Positions 12,995-24,965 are shown, counted from the stretch's first letter. The stretch: 64,000 nucleotides of DNA from Cololabis saira (GCF_033807715.1 NC_084598.1:45760491-45824490); one strand, 5' to 3'. Notes: generated from the sequence alone by a model not told the origin. Program-made: numbers and translations.

Positions 12995-14287
12995 AAAGCA
13001 CGTTAAAACACGTTTAAACCACATTAAACCACATTAAACCACGTTAAAATAAACCACGTTACACCACGTTAAAATAAACCACGTTAAACCACGTTAAAAT
13101 AAACCACGTTAAACCACGTTAAAATAAACCACGTTAAAACACGTTAAACCACGTTAAAATAAACCACGTTAAACCACGTTAAAACACGTTAAACCACGTT
13201 AAAATAAACCACGTTACACCACGTTAAAATAAACCACATTAAACCACGTTAAAACACGTTTAAACCACGTTAAAACACGTTAAAATAAACCACGTTAAAC
13301 CACGTTAAACCACGTTAAAATAAACCACGTTAAACCACGTTAAACCACGTTAAAATAAAACACGTTAAACCACGTTAAAACCACGTTTAAACCACGTTAA
13401 ACCACGTTAAACCACGTTAAAATAAAACACGTTAAACCACGTTAAAACCACGTTTAAACCACGTTAAAACCACGTTTAAACCACGTTAAAACACGTTTAA
13501 ACCACGTTAAAATAAACCACGTTACACCACGTTAAAACACGTTAAAACACGTTTAAACCACGTTAAAATAAACCACGTTAAAACACGTTAAACCACGTTA
13601 AAACCACGTTTAAACCACGTTAAAATAAACCACGTTAAACCACGTTAAAACACGTTAAACCACGTTAAAACCACGTTTAAACCACGTTAAAATAAACCAC
13701 GTTAAACCACGTTAAAACACGTTAAACCACGTTAAAACACGTTAAACCACGTTAAAATAAACCACGTTACACCACGTTAAAACACGTTAAACCACGTTAA
13801 AACCACGTTTAAACCACGTTAAAATAAACCACGTTAAACCACGTTAAAACACGTTAAACCACGTTAAAACCACGTTTAAACCACGTTAAAATAAACCACG
13901 TTAAACCACGTTAAAACACGTTAAACCACGTTAAAACCACGTTTAAACCACGTTAAAACACGTTTAAACCACGTTAAAACCACGTTTAAACCACGTTAAA
14001 ACACGTTAAAATAAACCACGTTACACCACGTTAAAACACGTTAAAATAAACCACGTTAAACCACGATAAAACACGTTTAAACCACGTTAAAATAAACCAC
14101 GTTAAACCACGTTAAAACACGTTAAACCACGTTAAAACCACGTTTAAACCACGTTAAAACACGTTTAAACCACGTTAAAACCACGTTTAAACCACGTTAA
14201 AACACGTTAAAATAAACCACGTTACACCACGTTAAAACACGTTAAAATAAACCACGTTAAACCACGATAAAACACGTTTAAACCACG
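12995..14287. repeat. ACCACGTTAAA-type array, left block
   Basis: Interleaved units AAACCACGTT, AAAACACGTT and AAAATAAACCACGTT. The array begins about 20 bases upstream (minus strand) of the acceptor of mfn2 coding exon 1 and is split by the TTAA element at 14292-15298. It repeats CACGTT about 110 times and supplies an abundance of TTAA targets. Confidence 0.95.
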
Positions 14288-14543
14288 TTAAAGGTATTGT
14301 GACATCATTTTTAACATGCTTTTAACACTATTAAAAGTCTTGGCCAACATCCCTCAAATGTGTCTAAAAGAGTGTAACAAGAAAAACTTCAATCTAGTAC
14401 TCTATTCCTGGCTTTTTATTACAGTGTTTTTTTGCCCCGTGAAAAATGCTTCCTTTTCCCCCTTTCCTGTCAATCATTGCTCCGCTCCTCCTCCAAACCT
14501 CCTCCTCCTCCAGCCATACGCTCACAGCGGCGTCGGAGAGTTA

Positions 14544-14731
14544 TGCCGCGTTCCATTTGTCCTCGGAAGTGGGGATTTACTAGTTCCCAGTCGGAATTTT
14601 CAACTGAAACGCCCCTCGAAGTGGGATTTCCCACTGGGAAAGTGGGAGAAGCTTTACCACCCCCGAGTTACCAAAGATGGCTGCCATTCCCAGTTCCCAG
14701 TTCCGATTTCCGAGGTAAATGGAACGCGGCA
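14544..14731. mobile_element. nested PIF/Harbinger-like MITE, TTA duplication
   Basis: The 188-bp insertion has 15-bp perfect inverted ends TGCCGCGTTCCATTT. TTA is duplicated at 14541-14543 and 14732-14734. The sister element at 48594 has an uninterrupted GAGAGTTAAGCC here, giving a direct empty site. Confidence 0.93.
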
Positions 14732-14920
14732 TTAAGCCGAGAGCGACCGGCGAAGCATGCACGGAAAAGCAGGAGGGCGAACCACAGCAAACAATCATAA
14801 AAATAAAGGCATGCAAGCAGCAGTGTCCCCTTATCTTAAGTCCAGTCAGTGGCCGCGGGTCTTCTTAGCAGTTTTCCTCCGGTGATTAGAACAGAAGAGG
14901 CTCTAAACAGCTCCTTGTTA

Positions 14921-15051
14921 AGCCTCATTTATGGTTCCGCGTTAAATCGACGCAGAGCCTACGCCGTAGGGTTCAGCGTACGGTGCGCGTCACCGCGTAA
15001 CCCTACGCCGTAGGTTCTGCGTCGGTGTAACGCGGAACCATAAATCAGCCT
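14921..15051. mobile_element. palindromic MITE (TTTATGGTTC family), copy 1
   Basis: A 131-bp near-palindrome with ends AGCCTCATTTATGGTTCCGC and its inverse, flanked by TTA (14918-14920, 15052-15054). The inner CTACGCCGTAGGGT palindrome is typical of the family, which has further copies at 20476, 22318, 24021, 24769, 35046, 36789, 44198 and 49018. Confidence 0.88.
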
Positions 15052-15298
15052 TTATGGTGCGCTGGAGAGGAGAGGAGACAGGGAGCTGGGTGGAGGGGGC
15101 GGTGATTTAGCGGATCGTTACGTAACGATCCGCCACCAAACCACATGCGCCGTTTTTGCATAGTTATGCGGAAAATCCCAGAAAGCACACAATACACTGA
15201 ATGTTAAAAGTTCGTTGTTTTTTGGGTGTAATTGATGTCAAGACACCCAACAAAACACAAAAAATCAAGAAAAATGTGTTTTTCATGTCACAATCCCT

Positions 15299-16384
15299 TT
15301 AAAACACGTTAAAATAAACCACGTTAAAACACGTTAAACCACGTTAAAACACGTTAAAATAAATCACGTTACACCACGTTAAAATAAACCACGTTACACC
15401 ACGTTAAACCACGTTAAACCACGTTAAACCACGTTAAACCACGTTAAAACACGTTAAAATAAACCACGTTAAACCACGTTAAACCACGTTAAACCACGTT
15501 AAAACACGTTAAAATAAACCACGTTAAAATAAACCACGTTAAAACACGTTAAACCACGTTAAACCACGTTAAAATAAACCACGTTACACCACGTTAAAAC
15601 ACGTTAAAACACGTTAAAACACGTTAAAACACGTTAAAACACGTTAAAACACGTTAAAATAAACCACGTTACACCACGTTAAAACACGTTAAAACACGTT
15701 AAAACACGTTAAAATAAACCACGTTACACCACGTTAAAACACGTTAAAACACGTTAAAACACGTTAAAATAAACCACGTTACACCACGTTAAAACACGTT
15801 TAAACCACGTTAAAACACGTTAAAATAAACCACGTTAAAACACGTTAAACCACGTTAAACCACGTTAAAATAAACCACGTTACACCACGTTAAAACACGT
15901 TAAAACACGTTAAAACACGTTAAAACACGTTAAAATAAACCACGTTACACCACGTTAAAACACGTTAAAACACGTTAAAACACGTTAAAATAAACCACGT
16001 TACACCACGTTAAAACACGTTAAAACACGTTAAAACACGTTAAAATAAACCACGTTACACCACGTTAAAACACGTTAAAACACGTTAAAACACGTTAAAA
16101 CACGTTAAAATAAACCACGTTACACCACGTTAAAACACGTTTAAACCACGTTAAAACACGTTAAAATAAACCACGTTACACCACGTTAAAACACGTTAAA
16201 CCACGTTAAAACACGTTAAAATAAACCACGTTACACCACGTTAAAACACGTTAAAACACGTTAAAACACGTTAAAATAAACCACGTTACACCACGTTAAA
16301 ACACGTTAAAACACGTTAAAACACGTTAAAACACGTTAAAATAAACCACGTTACACCACGTTAAAACACGTTAAACCACGTTGG
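15299..16384. repeat. ACCACGTTAAA-type array, right block
   Basis: Continuation of the array at 12995. Here higher-order blocks dominate: AAAATAAACCACGTTACACC followed by runs of ACACGTTAAA. This shows recent block-wise amplification on this side of the TTAA element. Confidence 0.94.
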
Positions 16385-16385
16385 T

Positions 16386-16611
16386 AACACCATGGTAACA
16401 ACTCCCTGCTACTGCTGCTGTTACCATGGTAACCACTCCCTGCTACTGCTGCTGTTACCATGGTAACCACTCCCTGCTACTGCTGCTGTTACCATGGTAA
16501 CCACTCCCTGCTACTGCTGCTGTTACCATGGTAACCACTCCCTGCTACTGCTGCTGTTACCATGGTAACCACTCCCTGCTACTGCTGCTGTTACCATGGT
16601 AACCACTCCCC
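16386..16611. repeat. 34-bp array of RFX X-box-like palindromes
   Basis: Six perfect GTTACCATGGTAAC palindromes start at 16420, 16454, 16488, 16522, 16556 and 16590, exactly 34 bp apart. A degenerate seventh lies near 16386. The linker is CACTCCCTGCTACTGCTGCT. The palindrome matches the consensus GTTRCCATGGYAAC bound by RFX-family factors. The array lies upstream of mfn2 coding exon 1, probably inside the 5' UTR intron. Confidence 0.9.
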
Positions 16612-16773
16612 TTCCCAACGGCAGGAAGTGACGTGTGCGCTCTTAACAGTACGTCTGAATAAATGCACACTACTGATATTTACTCAAAAGTGTGCCGAAT
16701 TTAAGTATACTGTTTAGTATAAACTTTTTAGTGTGGTATTTCGGACGCACCGTATCTGTAGAACGGGTGGAGC

Positions 16774-16893
16774 TTCCAGGTCCAGGTCCAGGTCCAGGAC
16801 CAGGTCCTGGTCCTGGACCTGGACCAGGTCCTGGTCCTGGTCCAGGTCCAGGACCAGGACCAGGTCCTGGTCCAGGTCCAGGACCAGGACCAG
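16774..16893. repeat. GGTCCA/GGTCCT hexamer repeat
   Basis: About 20 hexamers switching between GGTCCA, GGACCA and GGTCCT, so blocks are inverted relative to each other and can fold back. The glycine-proline frame it encodes is incidental. Confidence 0.9.
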
Positions 16894-16997
16894 GTCTCTT
16901 CCCTCCTAAAGGGGAGTGTTTACTTCCCGTTGTCTATGTTAATGTAATAGTTGAAGACGGGCGGGCCATGGAAACATCACGGATGTTTCCTCTACAC

Positions 16998-17842
16998 CAC
17001 TGATTCTCCAACCTTTTCTGAACCAGGACCGGTTTAATGTCTGACAATATTTTCACGGCCCAATCTAAAGGTGTAGCTGATAAAAACTAAATAAAATGAC
17101 AAGATCGGCATTAAAAACTGTGATATTTTCTCTATAGTAATAATATGAATAATAATAATAAAACATAATTTTCGAAAAAATAAAATAAAATAATGGAAAT
17201 TGTAAATGACCTTTAATATGAGTATTTCTATAAATGTGTTTTTAGGTTTTTATGCCTCATTAACGTTATTTAAAGCCAGGCTTTTATTTTATTTGTTATA
17301 TATTAAGCAGACCGATATTTAGTGCTTTTATTTTGAAGGCGTCTTGCCGAGACCTTGTAAACATCCGGCGCTTCAGACTTTGATGGTAAAAGTTTAACGG
17401 CAGTAGAAAAGTGTGTCTGAGAGACTAAACGAGTGTCAGGAATGTTAAAGTGGAGCCTAACTGACACAAAAATCACCTGCTGATCAGGATTTATTTTCTT
17501 TACAAATGTTATGCCGTATTTATGTCCAGCTTGAGTTTGGTTGCCATGGTTACTCATGTATTGTGGTTAACGGTAGCTTTATTACCGAGCAGCAGCAGCT
17601 GCGTCGGTCTGTATTTAAGTTAAATGAAACTTATATGAATGTAGAAAGACTAACTCTATTTTATTTTATTCCTTTATAGCTCTTACGGTGTGTTTGCAGT
17701 GTATTTACTGTTTCTTCAAGGAATAAAAACATTGTGAACCATCAGTTTGAGAGTCATCCATCATCAGGGGATGCTACAGAAATGATTTTTTCTCTCTGTG
17801 CGGCCCGGTACCGGGCCGCGATCCGGGGGTTGAGGACCACTG
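16998..17842. mobile_element. hAT (Charlie-like) MITE, 8-bp duplication
   Basis: The 845-bp element begins CACTGATTCTCCAACC and ends GGTTGAGGACCACTG. These are the inverted termini typical of CAGTGGTTCTCAACC-type hAT elements. Flanks are CTCTACAC (16990-16997) and CTCTACAG (17843-17850). No transposase domain is visible. Confidence 0.85.
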
Positions 17843-18117
17843 CTCTACAGTAACAGAATTTCTGGTAAACTTTTGGGTTTCTGTGTTTTTATTGATATTT
17901 CACGTCTCTAACTGAACGTTACATTGATAAATCTGTCCTGTTTTCTTCTTCCCTAAATGCTGTATCTTCACACACCTGCTCACCTGCAGGTCCCCCTCAG
18001 GTGGGGTCACCTTTGCTGAGGTTTAAACCGTACCTGAGGAGTTTGTGACGTCACAGACACCGCACCTGCGGTCTGTGACGTCACAGACCCCTCCCCACCG
18101 CGACCTTAACTACCTCT

Positions 18118-18169
18118 GGGCAAAAATACATAAATAATAAATAAATAAAAAATAAATAGTAAATTAATA

Positions 18170-18213
<44 letters not shown>

Positions 18214-18275
18214 ATTAATAAATAAAAAATAAATAAATAAATAATACATTAATTTTAAAAATTAAAAAAAAAAAC
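18118..18275. repeat. AATA/TAA simple repeats
   Basis: AATAAATA and (AAT)n tracts with about 16 pure ATA units near 18173-18212. Confidence 0.9.
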
Positions 18276-18299
18276 ATTAAAACATGACACAATTAACTT

Positions 18300-18720
18300 C
18301 CTCTGGGCCCCCGACCGCGACCAGGACCGGCTCTACCTGGGGGACACGGCGGTCGAGTCACCGCTACGTTTCGGTACGGACCGGCCTGGCTCGGGCCGGG
18401 GCTCCAGGACCGGTCCAGCGAGCCTCCTGCTCCAGAACCTGCTGTTCGGGGAGAAAAGCTGTTTCAGAAACACCGACCTCAAATCCTCCGACCGGCCTGC
18501 GTCATGGCTGCTGCTGCTGCGCCTGCGCAGTCCGGGGTCCTGGGGGGTGCGGGGTTTCCTCCGGGGGGGACCAGGGGTCCTGGGACAGGAGAAGAACCAG
18601 ATACCGGGGCTGGAACCGGGACTAGACCGGGAACAGGGACCGGGACCGGGATCTCAGACCTGCTCACACTCCGATGACAGCAAGGCTGGTCGGGGTCACT
18701 CAGCGGGGAGGAGGGACGAC
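18300..18720 (-). promoter_or_regulatory. candidate mfn2 promoter / 5' UTR exon region
   Basis: A CpG-rich island in otherwise AT-rich DNA, 5.3 kb upstream of mfn2 coding exon 1 in the transcribed direction. TGCGCCTGCGCA at 18518-18529 fits the NRF1 binding motif, which is common in promoters of genes for mitochondrial proteins. A possible donor for a non-coding first exon is CCCCAG|GTAGAG at 18337/18336. Position and motif fit mfn2, which needs an upstream non-coding exon, but the start site is inferred. Confidence 0.35.
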
Positions 18721-18784
18721 ATCGCCCCCTGGTGGCGGGAGGTGGAACTGCAGCACCGGGGAGGAGGGGCCACACCCATACACA

Positions 18785-19312
18785 TAAATGGTTCAAATGT
18801 TATTTTATTGTCTGAAAAATGGTTCAAATGTTATTTTATGTCTGAAAAATGGTTCAAATGTTCTTTATTGTGTTAAGAATGGTTCAAATGTTATTTCATT
18901 TCCAAAAAAAATGATTCAAATGTTATTTTATTGTCTGAAAAATGGTTCAAATTTTATTTTGTCTAAAAAATGGTTCAAATGTTATTTTATTGTCTGAAAA
19001 ATGGTTCAAATGTTATTTCATTTTCCCAAAAAATGGTTCAAATGTTATTTTATTGTCTGAAAAATAGTTCAAATGTTATTTTATTGTCTGAAAAATGGTT
19101 CAAATGTTATTTTATTGTCTGAAAAATGGTTCAAATGTTATTTCATTTTCCCAAAAAATGGTTCAAATGTTATTTTATTGTCTGAAAAATGGTTCAAATG
19201 TTATTTCATTTTCCCAAAAAATGGTTCAAATGTTATTTTATTGTCTGAAAAATTGTTCAAATGTTATTTTTTCCCAAAAAATGGTTCAAATGTTATTTTA
19301 TTGTCTGAAAAA
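18785..19312. repeat. ~32-36-bp AATGGTTCAAATGTTATT array
   Basis: About 16 units of AAATGGTTCAAATGTTATTT followed by TATTGTCTGA or CATTTTCCCA. Similar GC-rich sequences (GGAGGTGGAACTGCAGCA, 18738-18755 and 19340-19357) flank the array on both sides. Confidence 0.92.
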
Positions 19313-19447
19313 GGTAAACCATCGTCCCCCGGCGGCGGGGAGGTGGAACTGCAGCAGCGGGGAGGAGGGGCGCCACCGCCGGTGCCCCATCGCCTCCCGG
19401 CGGCCGGAGGGGGAACTGCAGATCCAACGGTGATGAAGCCATACTTG

Positions 19448-19663
19448 GTATTATAATAATAATAATACATTTTATTTATAAGGCGCTTTTAAAGATCTCA
19501 AAGACACTTCACAGACACAAAGATAAAAACAACGAGAGCAAGAAAATTAAAATGAAAAACTACAGGATAAAAAAGATAAGAGATAAAAGATAAGATTAAG
19601 GATAAGAAACAAATCACAATAAAAGCTGTTCGGAAGAGGTGAGTTTTGAGATCCGAAAACATA

Positions 19664-19718
<55 letters not shown>

Positions 19719-19720
19719 GT
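19448..19720 (-). mobile_element. LINE 3' tail (reverse) and AT microsatellite
   Basis: ATTTTATTTATAAGGCGCTT is the reverse complement of a common fish LINE 3' end. It is followed by about 50 bases of (AT)n at 19664-19715. Confidence 0.6.
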
Positions 19721-19779
19721 TCACTTCCAGTATACGAAGCTGATTTCAGTAAAAACACAGAAACACTGGGTTCTTCTAA

Positions 19780-20470
19780 AGTTTATTTATTTGTATTACT
19801 TAATCTCCATTTCTCACTGTTCTAGTCTATGAAACAATAAAACAACTAAAACAAAAGTTAAATGTGGTCAAAGCTGCGTCTGGTCGTCCTCAGAGGAGAC
19901 CGAGCAGCAACAACAGTGCTCAACAGCTGAGTGATGGTGGAGACCCGGGTCAGACCAGAACCGGGTCTGACCAGAACCGGGTCTGACCAGAACCGGGTCT
20001 GACCAGAACCGGGTCTGACCAGAACCGGTTCTGGTCCGGTTCTGGTCAGAGTCCCGGTTCTGGCCCCGGGGCCGACGGTCCTCACGTCCTGAAAACACTA
20101 GAGCTACAAAGTACACGTGCTTGTTCCGACATAAAGGAACTCTAAGCGGTTTCTCCTCTGCGGTTAGACGACAGTCTCCTGTCTCTCTGAGGTAGTAAAA
20201 TAAGTACAAGTGGAATTAAAAAGAAACAAGGTTTCTACCAGAACTAAACCCAGTCCATCTCAACATCCTGTCAGGAGAAAAGTCCCACAAAAGTTTGGAC
20301 ACCCCTGTTCGGCACCAGTTCAGGGTTTTTTCTACACGGTAGAACAACGCAGACTGTGGACCACAGAACCACAGAACCACAGAACCGCAGAACCACAGAA
20401 CCACTGAACCACTGAACCACAGAACCACTACAGACCTAAAGGAGATCTGGAAGCTTCCTCCGGAAACTCA
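19780..20470. other. unassigned, partly repetitive sequence
   Basis: Contains seven GACCAGAACCGGGTCT-type units (19947-20045) and ACAGAACCAC repeats (20359-20430). On the minus strand two short frames end near 19860 and AATAAATAAAC lies at 19786-19796, so a gene 3' end is conceivable. I recognise no protein. Confidence 0.4.
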
Positions 20471-20475
20471 GGTAA

Positions 20476-20952
20476 AGGCTGAATTATGCTTCTGCGTCAA
20501 AATGGCGCCGTGTCTACGGCGTCTGGTTTTCGTCGACGCAGAGGACACGCCGTCACCTGCGCCGTCACTGACGTCACCTCCTGAAAATTGTAACTACGCG
20601 TCGAGGAGACGCAGACCACACGCAGACCGAGAGGGCTGTGATTGGTTCGTTTTGAAGCGAAGCATTTCCGGTTTCCGGTTTGAAGCAGTAGTGAACTTCC
20701 AGCCTCTTTTCTAAGTTTATGTGTGATTTTTTTTGTTTTGGTTTTTTGCACAATAGTTGTCCTTATTTCTTTGATTCACTGTGACGGGAAAAAGTCGGAT
20801 AAACCATTCAGAAAAAGATCGCTAACTAGTGGCCGCGGGGGGAACTGCACCGCGACCAAATGGAGAGACGGAGAAGTCCGAAGGGTTCAGCACGGCGTGA
20901 CAGCTGCGGCGTGTGCTCTGCGTTGGTGTGACGCAGAACCATAATTCAGCCT
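20476..20952. mobile_element. palindromic MITE family, long form, copy 2
   Basis: The ends AGGCTGAATTATGCTTCTGC and, inverted, AGGCTGAATTATGGTTCTGC are flanked by TAA at 20473-20475 and 20953-20955. The long form has an internal segment (GCACAATAGTTGTCCTTAT) shared with the copies at 22318 and 24021. Confidence 0.88.
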
Positions 20953-21060
20953 TAACTCTGGCGACTCGGGTAACTCGGGCCTAACGGCGGCCACGACTCC
21001 ATCACCTGGAATCACCTCCGCTAAACGCCAGGCTCGTCAAAAAGCTCATTAGTTGAACTT

Positions 21061-21750
21061 CGGTCCGTGGACTTCGCGGCCATCCATTTTTTATTTTGAA
21101 ATGACAAAATAAAAATAGAGAAATAATCCAAAATAATCGTTTCCCATCTTTTGTTTTGATAATAAAAAACGGAAAACGGATCATTATCCGTGATCCGTTT
21201 TCCGATTTCATTGATGTGTTTGAAAATCGAAATTGGGAATTAAAACAGCGAGTGGAAAACTCTTTTCTCTATTTCCTATTTGTTTCCAACGGGGGGGCAG
21301 TATGTTAGAGTTCAGTACATGCTATTGATTGGACGCAGCTTATTTTTTGGACGCTGCAGCTGAACAGACTGTAACATCACTGCAGTGAAACATGAGTTTA
21401 ATCTGTAATCTGTCTTCACTCCGTCATGAAACTGCAGTGATTGTTGTGACAGTCCGTTCAGCTGCAGCGTCCAATCAATAATCAATAGCATGTACTGAAC
21501 TCTAACCCCCTCCCGCCCCCGTTGGAAACAAATAGGAAATAGAGAAAATACTTTTCCACTCGCTTTTTTAATTCCCAATTTCGATTTTCAAACAAATCAA
21601 TGAAATCGGAAAACGGATAATGGATAATGATCCGTTTTCCGTTTTTTATTATCAAAACAAAAGATGGGAAACGATTATTTTGGATTATTTCTCTATTTTT
21701 ATTTTGTCATTTCAAAACAAAAAACGGATGTACAGAAGTCCACGGACCGG
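21061..21750. mobile_element. foldback element, ~300-bp inverted arms
   Basis: The two halves are near-perfect reverse complements. Left: CGGTCCGTGGACTTC, TTGATAATAAAAAACGG, AGTACATGCTATTGATTGGA. Right: the same read inward from 21750. The axis is near 21400. There is no coding capacity, and it would form a very stable hairpin. Confidence 0.9.
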
Positions 21751-21754
21751 CTTC

Positions 21755-22104
21755 TTGCCACAATTCTACGCCACAAACAGGAATTGTGCCGTAAAATTGT
21801 CAAATTGGTTTAATTCCCCGTATGAATTGTTACAGATTACTTTTGTAATCCTGTATTTGACCCGGTCTTTGTACGTTTTGACCGTATAGAAACGTAATTC
21901 TTGCCGTTGTAAGAATGAGATGAACCTGCTGAATCTACTGCCCTTACTTAACTTTTATTATTTTACCTCTTTTCTCATAATTTCATTTCATTTTATTCGT
22001 TATTTACTGTTTAATTGTGTCTTTCTGCTTTTAATGTTGAGGTAAAGCACTTTGAATTACCGTGTGTTGAATTGTGCTGTACAGATAAACTTGCCTTGCC
22101 TTAG
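21755..22104 (+). mobile_element. LINE 3' end with TTGCC tail
   Basis: Ends in TGTGTTGAATTGTGCTGTAC, AGATAAACTTGCCTTGCCTT. The reverse complement of the same segment is at 47928-48230. It is the 3' untranslated end of a non-LTR element, without coding sequence. Confidence 0.7.
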
Positions 22105-22317
22105 GTGGCGTTGCCATGGAAACGGTCGAGTTAGCGATTCGACGAGAAATAAAAGCGGAGAAGAAACAACAGGACGCTGTTATTTCATCATGAAGGTCAG
22201 ACAAGAAGCTTGACGAAACCGTCAAGGTTCAAAATTAATCTGACAAAGACGGTATGAGGACGGCTAATGGCTAACGGGTGAAGGGTGGTCCCAACGTCAA
22301 GTCCTGACGACGGCTAA
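22105..22317. other. no recognised feature
   Basis: Short unassigned spacer between a LINE tail and a MITE. Confidence 0.4.
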
Positions 22318-22744
22318 AGGCTGGATTATGGTTCTGCAACAAATCAACGCCGTGCGTGCGCCGCAGATTGCGCCACGCCGCACGCCACACCGCACGCCAC
22401 ACCCTGCACCTCCCAAAAATTGTAACTACACATCGAGGCGACGCAGACCCAACGCAGACCGAGAGGACTGTGATTGGTTCACTCGGTAACAACGCATTTC
22501 CGGTTCCGGTTGGTGAAGCAGTCGTGAACTTTCAGCCTCTTTTCTTCGTGTGTGTGTGATTTCGTTTGTTTTGTTTTTTTGCACAATAGTTGTCCTTATC
22601 TCTTTGATTCACTGTGACCGGAAAAGTCGGATAAACCATTCAGGAAAAGATTGCACCCCCTAGCGCTCTGGGGGGGTATTGCACCGCGGCAACGGCGACG
22701 GCGTGTGCTCTGCGTTGGCTTAACGCAGAACTTTAATCCAGCCT
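22318..22744. mobile_element. palindromic MITE family, long form, copy 3
   Basis: Starts AGGCTGGATTATGGTTCTGC, ends in its imperfect inverse, flanked by TAA (22315-22317, 22745-22747). Same internal segment as copies 2 and 4. Confidence 0.87.
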
Positions 22745-22747
22745 TAA

Positions 22748-24017
22748 CGGGTGAAGGGATGTTGTTGAATTCTGGACAGAAAGTGTCAAAAACAAAAGTA
22801 CTTGTACTTCCCTGGGTTCTGTGTTGGTTCTGTGTTGGTTCTGTGTTGGTTCTGTCTCAGGTGGTCTGCGTTGTTCTGCGGTAGAAAGCTAACGCTAACG
22901 GTGCTGCTCAGGTGTGTCCGCACCAACAGCAGGTATGTCACCATCTTCAAAAGGTAAAAACTACTGGAACTGTTTTGCATAAAAATGTGTGACAAACGTA
23001 GAGAGGTAGGCAGTTTTCATTCCAGACTCACAGATTCTTTACATTTATACAAACGTGTTTCCATGGTTACACACGGACAGATACACACTGACTGAGTGGG
23101 TGAGTCCACACACACACACACACACACACATGTGAGTGTGTGTGTGTGACACAGTTATGGTATCAACGGTTTTATGTGCCGAGGATCGCAGCACGTCAGA
23201 CGGTCCAATCAGAGCCGTTTCCTACTTCATGGAGACGATACAGACGGGGAGTTTAGACCCCGACTTTAGCCCCATGAAGCGGCGAGACCCGCTCTGGAAT
23301 CAGACCAATCCGGACGCTTCCAGCATCTAGAATCATCCCATCAATCAGTTTCAGCATCGTTTCAGAAAAACAATAAAATCGTAGGCGTTCCACGCCGACC
23401 CGGCCGCCGGCTCCAGTTCCCGCCGCGGCCTCGTCCGCCCGCTAAGAGTTCTGCGTCACAAAAGGTTCGGTTCTAACAGTTTAGTAACACAGATTTGAGC
23501 CAAAATCACTGGAAAAAGCAAAAAGAAAAACAAAGAAAAACCCAGCACAGGGACGAGTGTTGGAGGTGCAGATCAGAACAATCCTTTCAGAAATGCGGTT
23601 AAGTGCTTAAACCGGAGCAAAGGTTTGGCAGAGGCACGACGGTAGCAGGTTAAGACATCGGTCCCGACTCGCCCACGACGCTAACGAACCTTTGAGGAGT
23701 TTGTCCGTGGAACCGAACGCCTCCTCGTCCCGACAGTCCCTGAACCGCGGGACCGAGGTCTGGACCAGCCCGGGGGATCAGGACCTCCTGCAGCGTCGGA
23801 GAAACAGCAGCTCGACGCCGGAGCAGGAAGTGACAGGAAGTGACAGGAAGTGCTCTCAGACAGGGTTCCAAGGCGAGCGCAGGGCGGCGGTCCAGACGGA
23901 CGAGGAGCTAAGAGCTGCTGCTCCTCTGACGGAAACCAAGCGCTCATCTCTGATCCCTCCACTCGTCTTCAAGTAGTGCTAAGTTCCCTGTGCCTCAGAA
24001 ATGGCGGCGCAGACGTG
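22748..24017. other. unassigned low-repeat region, possible untranslated exon
   Basis: Includes GTTCTGTGTTG repeats (22817-22852) and a CA/TG microsatellite (23108-23145). 23150-24000 is the least repetitive sequence between mfn2 and the PLAG gene. Plus-strand frames at 23136-23330 and 23692-23976 look non-repetitive, and an AATAAA lies at 23371. None resembles a known protein and no clear splice pairs could be fixed. It may be a UTR or a lineage-specific gene, or nothing. Confidence 0.3.
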
Positions 24018-24020
24018 TTA

Positions 24021-24469
24021 AGGCTGGATTATGGTTCTGCGTTAAATCGACGCAGAGCATACGCCGCAGGTTGCAATGAGCTCCCCACGGCGCAGGCCAC
24101 GTTGTGCACCTCCCAAAAAATGTAACTACGTGTCAAGAGGTCGACACAGATCGAGAGGACTGTGATTGTTTTTTTTTGTTTTGTTTTTTTGCACAATAGT
24201 TGTCCTTATCTCTTTGATTTACTCTGACCGGAAAAGTCGGATAAACCATTCAGGAAAAGAACGCACCCCTAGCGTTCTGGGGGGGGTTTTGCACCGCGGA
24301 GAAATGGAGTGACGGAGAAAAGGTTCACGAAGGCGTCACGGCAACGGCGTCATCACAGCAACGGCGTCATCACAGCAACGGCGTCATCACAGCAACGGCG
24401 TCGCGGCAACGGCGTCGCGGCAACGGCGTGTGCTCTGCGTTGGTGTAGCGCAGAACCATAATCCAGGCT
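24021..24469. mobile_element. palindromic MITE family, long form, copy 4
   Basis: Starts AGGCTGGATTATGGTTCTGC, flanked by TTA (24018-24020, 24470-24472). It has internal tandem AACGGCGTCATCACAGC units (24342-24425). Confidence 0.87.
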
Positions 24470-24965
24470 TTAAGACCGTTTCCAGAAGAGGCTCGGCCCG
24501 GAGGACCTGCTGCACCGGACGTCTTTAAGAGGACCAGACAGCAGGCATCGTGACCCGGTTAGCTCTGCCCTCCTGGTCCGACCCGGCCCACGCTTCTGTA
24601 CGAGGTTCTGTACCGTCATCAGGGGAGCAGCAGCTGGGCATCACCTCGGCGATGAAGGTGAAAACATGACTAAGTGCATTTTACTGTGACGATGTGCCGA
24701 AAGCTGCCGCTGAAACCGCTGCAACAGCAGTTCTCTTCAGATAAAAGGAGGAGCAGCTCAGCGCGGGGCTTGATTTATGCTTCTGTGTCAGATCCCCCGC
24801 CGTAGTCACGGCGACGGTAAGGCGTAGCTGCGCTACGTACCCAGGTAGCCGGTAATGTGCAGCTAAGTACCTACGAAGGTACCGAGCCGTGTATACGACC
24901 TGTGCTCCAGCGTCCTGTATTAGCGGCGGCGTAGGTGTGGGGCGTTCACCCACGCAGACGATACA

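Larger units (their letters stand above)
14292..15298. mobile_element. TTAA-type DNA element (piggyBac/Kolobok-like)
   Basis: The ends AGGTATTGTGACAT and, inverted, AGGGATTGTGACAT are flanked by TTAA at 14288-14291 and 15299-15302. A second copy lacking one nested insertion is at 48594-49387. No transposase is visible; the small open frames are shadows. It carries a nested PIF-type MITE (14544-14731) and a palindromic MITE (14921-15051). It interrupts the ACGTTAAA array, whose units end in TTAA. Confidence 0.88.

Noticed and set aside
14316..14816. Open frames of 120-139 codons
   Set aside because: They lie inside a TTAA element with nested MITEs and are not conserved in the second copy at 48594.
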